A stretch of 35,110 nucleotides of DNA, from positions 1 through 35,110 of the forward strand of contig CACVAX010000016.1 in assembly GCA_902727935.1 (NCBI GenBank), given 5' to 3'. Made by a program: the position numbers and the translations under genes. The stretch's first letter is position 1. Each line of letters begins with the position of its first letter. Positions 33,620-35,110 of the stretch are shown here, piece by piece. The DNA is from an uncultured Sulfurovum sp. (GTDB lineage: Bacteria; Campylobacterota; Campylobacteria; Campylobacterales; Sulfurovaceae). Below the pieces are notes generated by a model. The model did not search any database. It was not told the DNA's origin and was given only the letters and a program-made list of their open reading frames with translations.

Positions 33620-34240
33620 TTAAACTATCTTTAAAATTTCTCTTAAATCCTTAACATCAACACAATGGGTAGCTGCTTCTCGTAAAACTGGTTTTGCACA
33701 AAAGGCTACTTTTATTTTAGCATGTTTAAACATACTCAAATCATTCGCACCATCCCCAACAACCAAGGTCTCTTCTTCTGAAATCCCTAGTAAATTTTGT
33801 AAACGAACTATCATGTCACCTTTCGCATTTGAATACATCATTTCCCCACCAACGGCTCCTGTAAGTATGCCATTTTCAGCATGTAAAAAATTAGAAAAAT
33901 CTGCATCTATTCCTAAAGCTTTACAAGCTGGTTGGGTTGCTGACCTAAAACCACCTGAGAAACAGACTACTTTATAACCCCGTTCTTTTAGACCTGTTAC
34001 AACCTCTTTTGCCCCATTCATCATGGGTAGCGTTTGGCATATCGCTTCTACTTTTTCATAAGGCAACCCTTTGAGTAAAGCCACACGTTCAACTAAAGAA
34101 GCATAAAAATCTAATTCTCCTGCCATTGCACGTTCAGTAATACCCATTACCTCATCTTTAAAACCAAGTTCTTCGGCAAAAAAGTCAATGGTTTCACCAT
34201 CCATTAATGTTGAATCAAAATCAAATACTGCTAATTTCAT
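33620..34240 (-). CDS. serB: Phosphoserine phosphatase
   Basis: A 206-residue HAD-superfamily phosphatase completing L-serine synthesis. Motif I is F-D-F-D-S-T-L (5-11) with nucleophile and acid aspartates, motif II S-G-G-F, motif III/IV V-G-D-G-A-N-D. The cap E-T-I-D-F-F-A-E-E-L matches SerB. It lacks the N-terminal ACT domain present in some homologues. It is separated from uppP by 95 bp with no clear terminator. Confidence 0.92.
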   Translation of the reverse strand: MKLAVFDFDSTLMDGETIDFFAEELGFKDEVMGITERAMAGELDFYASLVERVALLKGLPYEKVEAICQTLPMMNGAKEVVTGLKERGYKVVCFSGGFRSATQPACKALGIDADFSNFLHAENGILTGAVGGEMMYSNAKGDMIVRLQNLLGISEEETLVVGDGANDLSMFKHAKIKVAFCAKPVLREAATHCVDVKDLREILKIV

Positions 34241-34582
34241 CTCTCTCTATCCTCTATTTTTGTGCAATTATAGCTAATTATCATTGGCTAATACTTCTTA
34301 TTTTTATAAATTAGCACATCTTTTTGACTTAAATTATCAAGTAATAAAGAGAGGTGATTCTTCAAGGGTTAATCTTTCTTTATTTTCTAAAAGTTCAGAA
34401 TAAAATCCATTTTTTAGAAAACAAAAAATAGTCAGTAACATTAAATTCAGCTACCTTTTTGGATGTTTGGACATAAACTAACTTGTTTTTATATGAGAAA
34501 TTATAGCTTAATCTTTTATCTATTATTGATTTTTAATCAAAAAGTTGTACACTTCTTACATCCCATATAACAAAGATGCAAC
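34241..34582. other. 342-bp intergenic region
   Basis: AT-rich sequence between divergent serB and the truncated hydrolase. I see no RNA gene and no strong terminator. A 34-codon ORF on the minus strand (34441-34337) begins M-L-L-T-I-F-C-F-L-K and ends S-P-L-F-I-T, with no ribosome site. It could be a decayed gene end or chance. The promoter of serB and that of the hydrolase should both lie here, but no convincing -35/-10 pair stands out. Confidence 0.6.
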
Positions 34583-34990
34583 ATGCTAAAAATTATACTA
34601 CTTTCACTCCTAACACTCTATCCTTTGAGTGCTTTGGAATACTTCGGTTTAAACCTAGAACGTTATCAGTATCCTTATGAAGTTAAAGATTTTAACCTAA
34701 GTGTGCAAAAGCAAACACTAACTATGGCATATATGGACATAAAACCCAAAAAACCCAATGGAAAAAGTGTTCTTTTACTTCATGGAAAAAATTTTACGGG
34801 TGCTTATTGGGAAATGACGGCTAAGCGATTAGTTGATGAAGGTTATAGAGTCATTATGCCCGACCAAATTGGTTTTGGTAAATCTTCTAAACCAGAGCAT
34901 CTTCAATATAGTTTTCAAATGCTAGCACACAATACAGCTAAACTAATGGATTATCTTAAAATTCCAAAGTCTTATCTTTTAGGTAGGTAA
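34583..34990 (+). pseudogene. Truncated alpha/beta hydrolase
   Basis: A 135-residue fragment of an exported alpha/beta-fold hydrolase. A signal peptide (about 1-17) precedes the oxyanion-hole strand V-L-L-L-H-G-K-N-F and the D-Q-I-G-F-G-K-S segment. The frame then runs to S-Y-L-L-G and ends R-stop exactly where the nucleophile elbow (usually G-H-S-M-G-G) should follow. The catalytic Ser, Asp and His are all missing. The sequence after about 34985 changes character and leads into a probable transposase start, so insertion of a mobile element is the simplest explanation. The 3' part would lie beyond the right edge. Confidence 0.7.
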
Positions 34991-35033
34991 ATCCGACGAG
35001 AAAAAAAGCAAAGATTAAGAGAAGTTTGCTGTA

Positions 35034-35110
35034 ATGTCAACCATGAAGATGAAAAAGAAAAAAAAGTTAATAGAAGAGCTAAAAAAAGTAAATGACTTTA
35101 GAGTAGATGA
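35034..35110 (+). mobile_element. Probable transposase N-terminus (partial)
   Basis: An ATG at 35034 opens a Lys-rich frame to the window edge: M-K-K-K-K-K-L-I-E-E-L, then K-V-N-D-F-R-V-D. The L-I-E-x-L-x-x-V-x-D-F-R-V-D pattern resembles the start of ISAs1-type (H-repeat) transposases. It directly follows the point where the hydrolase gene breaks. With only 25 codons visible, the family is tentative and no inverted repeat can be confirmed. Confidence 0.4.

Overview
The window looks like a chromosomal segment of a low-GC Campylobacterota (epsilonproteobacterial) organism, most like the Sulfurovum/Sulfurimonas group. The evidence is a flavocytochrome c sulfide dehydrogenase pair, a dimeric all-alpha dUTPase, the rpmH-rnpA-yidC-jag-mnmE block, an oadGAB sodium-pump operon beside pckA, and a Suv3-like helicase. 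I have no taxonomic marker that settles the genus.

Layout. (1) 1-2417, minus strand: a sulfide-oxidation operon reading fccA-like cytochrome lipoprotein, Tat-exported fccB-like flavoprotein, then a lipoprotein gene that appears frameshifted into a calcium-binding/tandem-repeat tail running off the left edge. (2) 2589-6061: an OmpR-type response regulator facing, with overlapping 3' ends, an operon of outer-membrane barrel, small periplasmic binding-protein-like protein and histidine kinase. (3) 6202-8831: thioredoxin-like protein, DUF4266 lipoprotein, DUF3570 outer-membrane protein and an ApbE-like protein, packed with overlapping ends. (4) 8877-12615: a secreted phospholipase-A2-like protein, DUF819 and DUF502 membrane proteins, a Cys/Lys-rich secreted protein and a lipoprotein. 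(5) 12772-17798: hisS, an MltF-like transglycosylase, pdxJ, dut and a lipoprotein. (6) 17817-22345, minus: mnmE, jag/khpB, yidC, rnpA (apparently with an ATT start) and rpmH. (7) 22477-34240: a Cys-rich protein, Suv3-like helicase, pckA, oadB-oadA-oadG, a DEAD-box helicase, uppP and serB. (8) The right edge holds an alpha/beta-hydrolase gene cut off before its nucleophile elbow and followed by what looks like the start of a transposase.

The most interesting region is 2417-8831. All four divergent promoters that bound the two-component cluster carry the same arrangement: two TTCATA-type boxes 11 bp apart in direct repeat, with the second box starting exactly 15 nt before a -10-like hexamer. 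This is the geometry expected for an OmpR/PhoB-type activator, so the regulator at 2589 probably controls itself, its kinase operon, the Fcc operon and the thioredoxin/DUF4266/DUF3570/ApbE operon. The DUF3570 barrel carries three copies of D-x-x-S-G-A-[T/S], the known target motif of ApbE flavin transferases, and an ApbE homologue is encoded immediately downstream. I infer a regulated envelope redox module in which an outer-membrane protein may carry covalent FMN. The ApbE homologue, however, has no visible signal peptide and lacks an aspartate that normally binds Mg2+, so the model needs testing.
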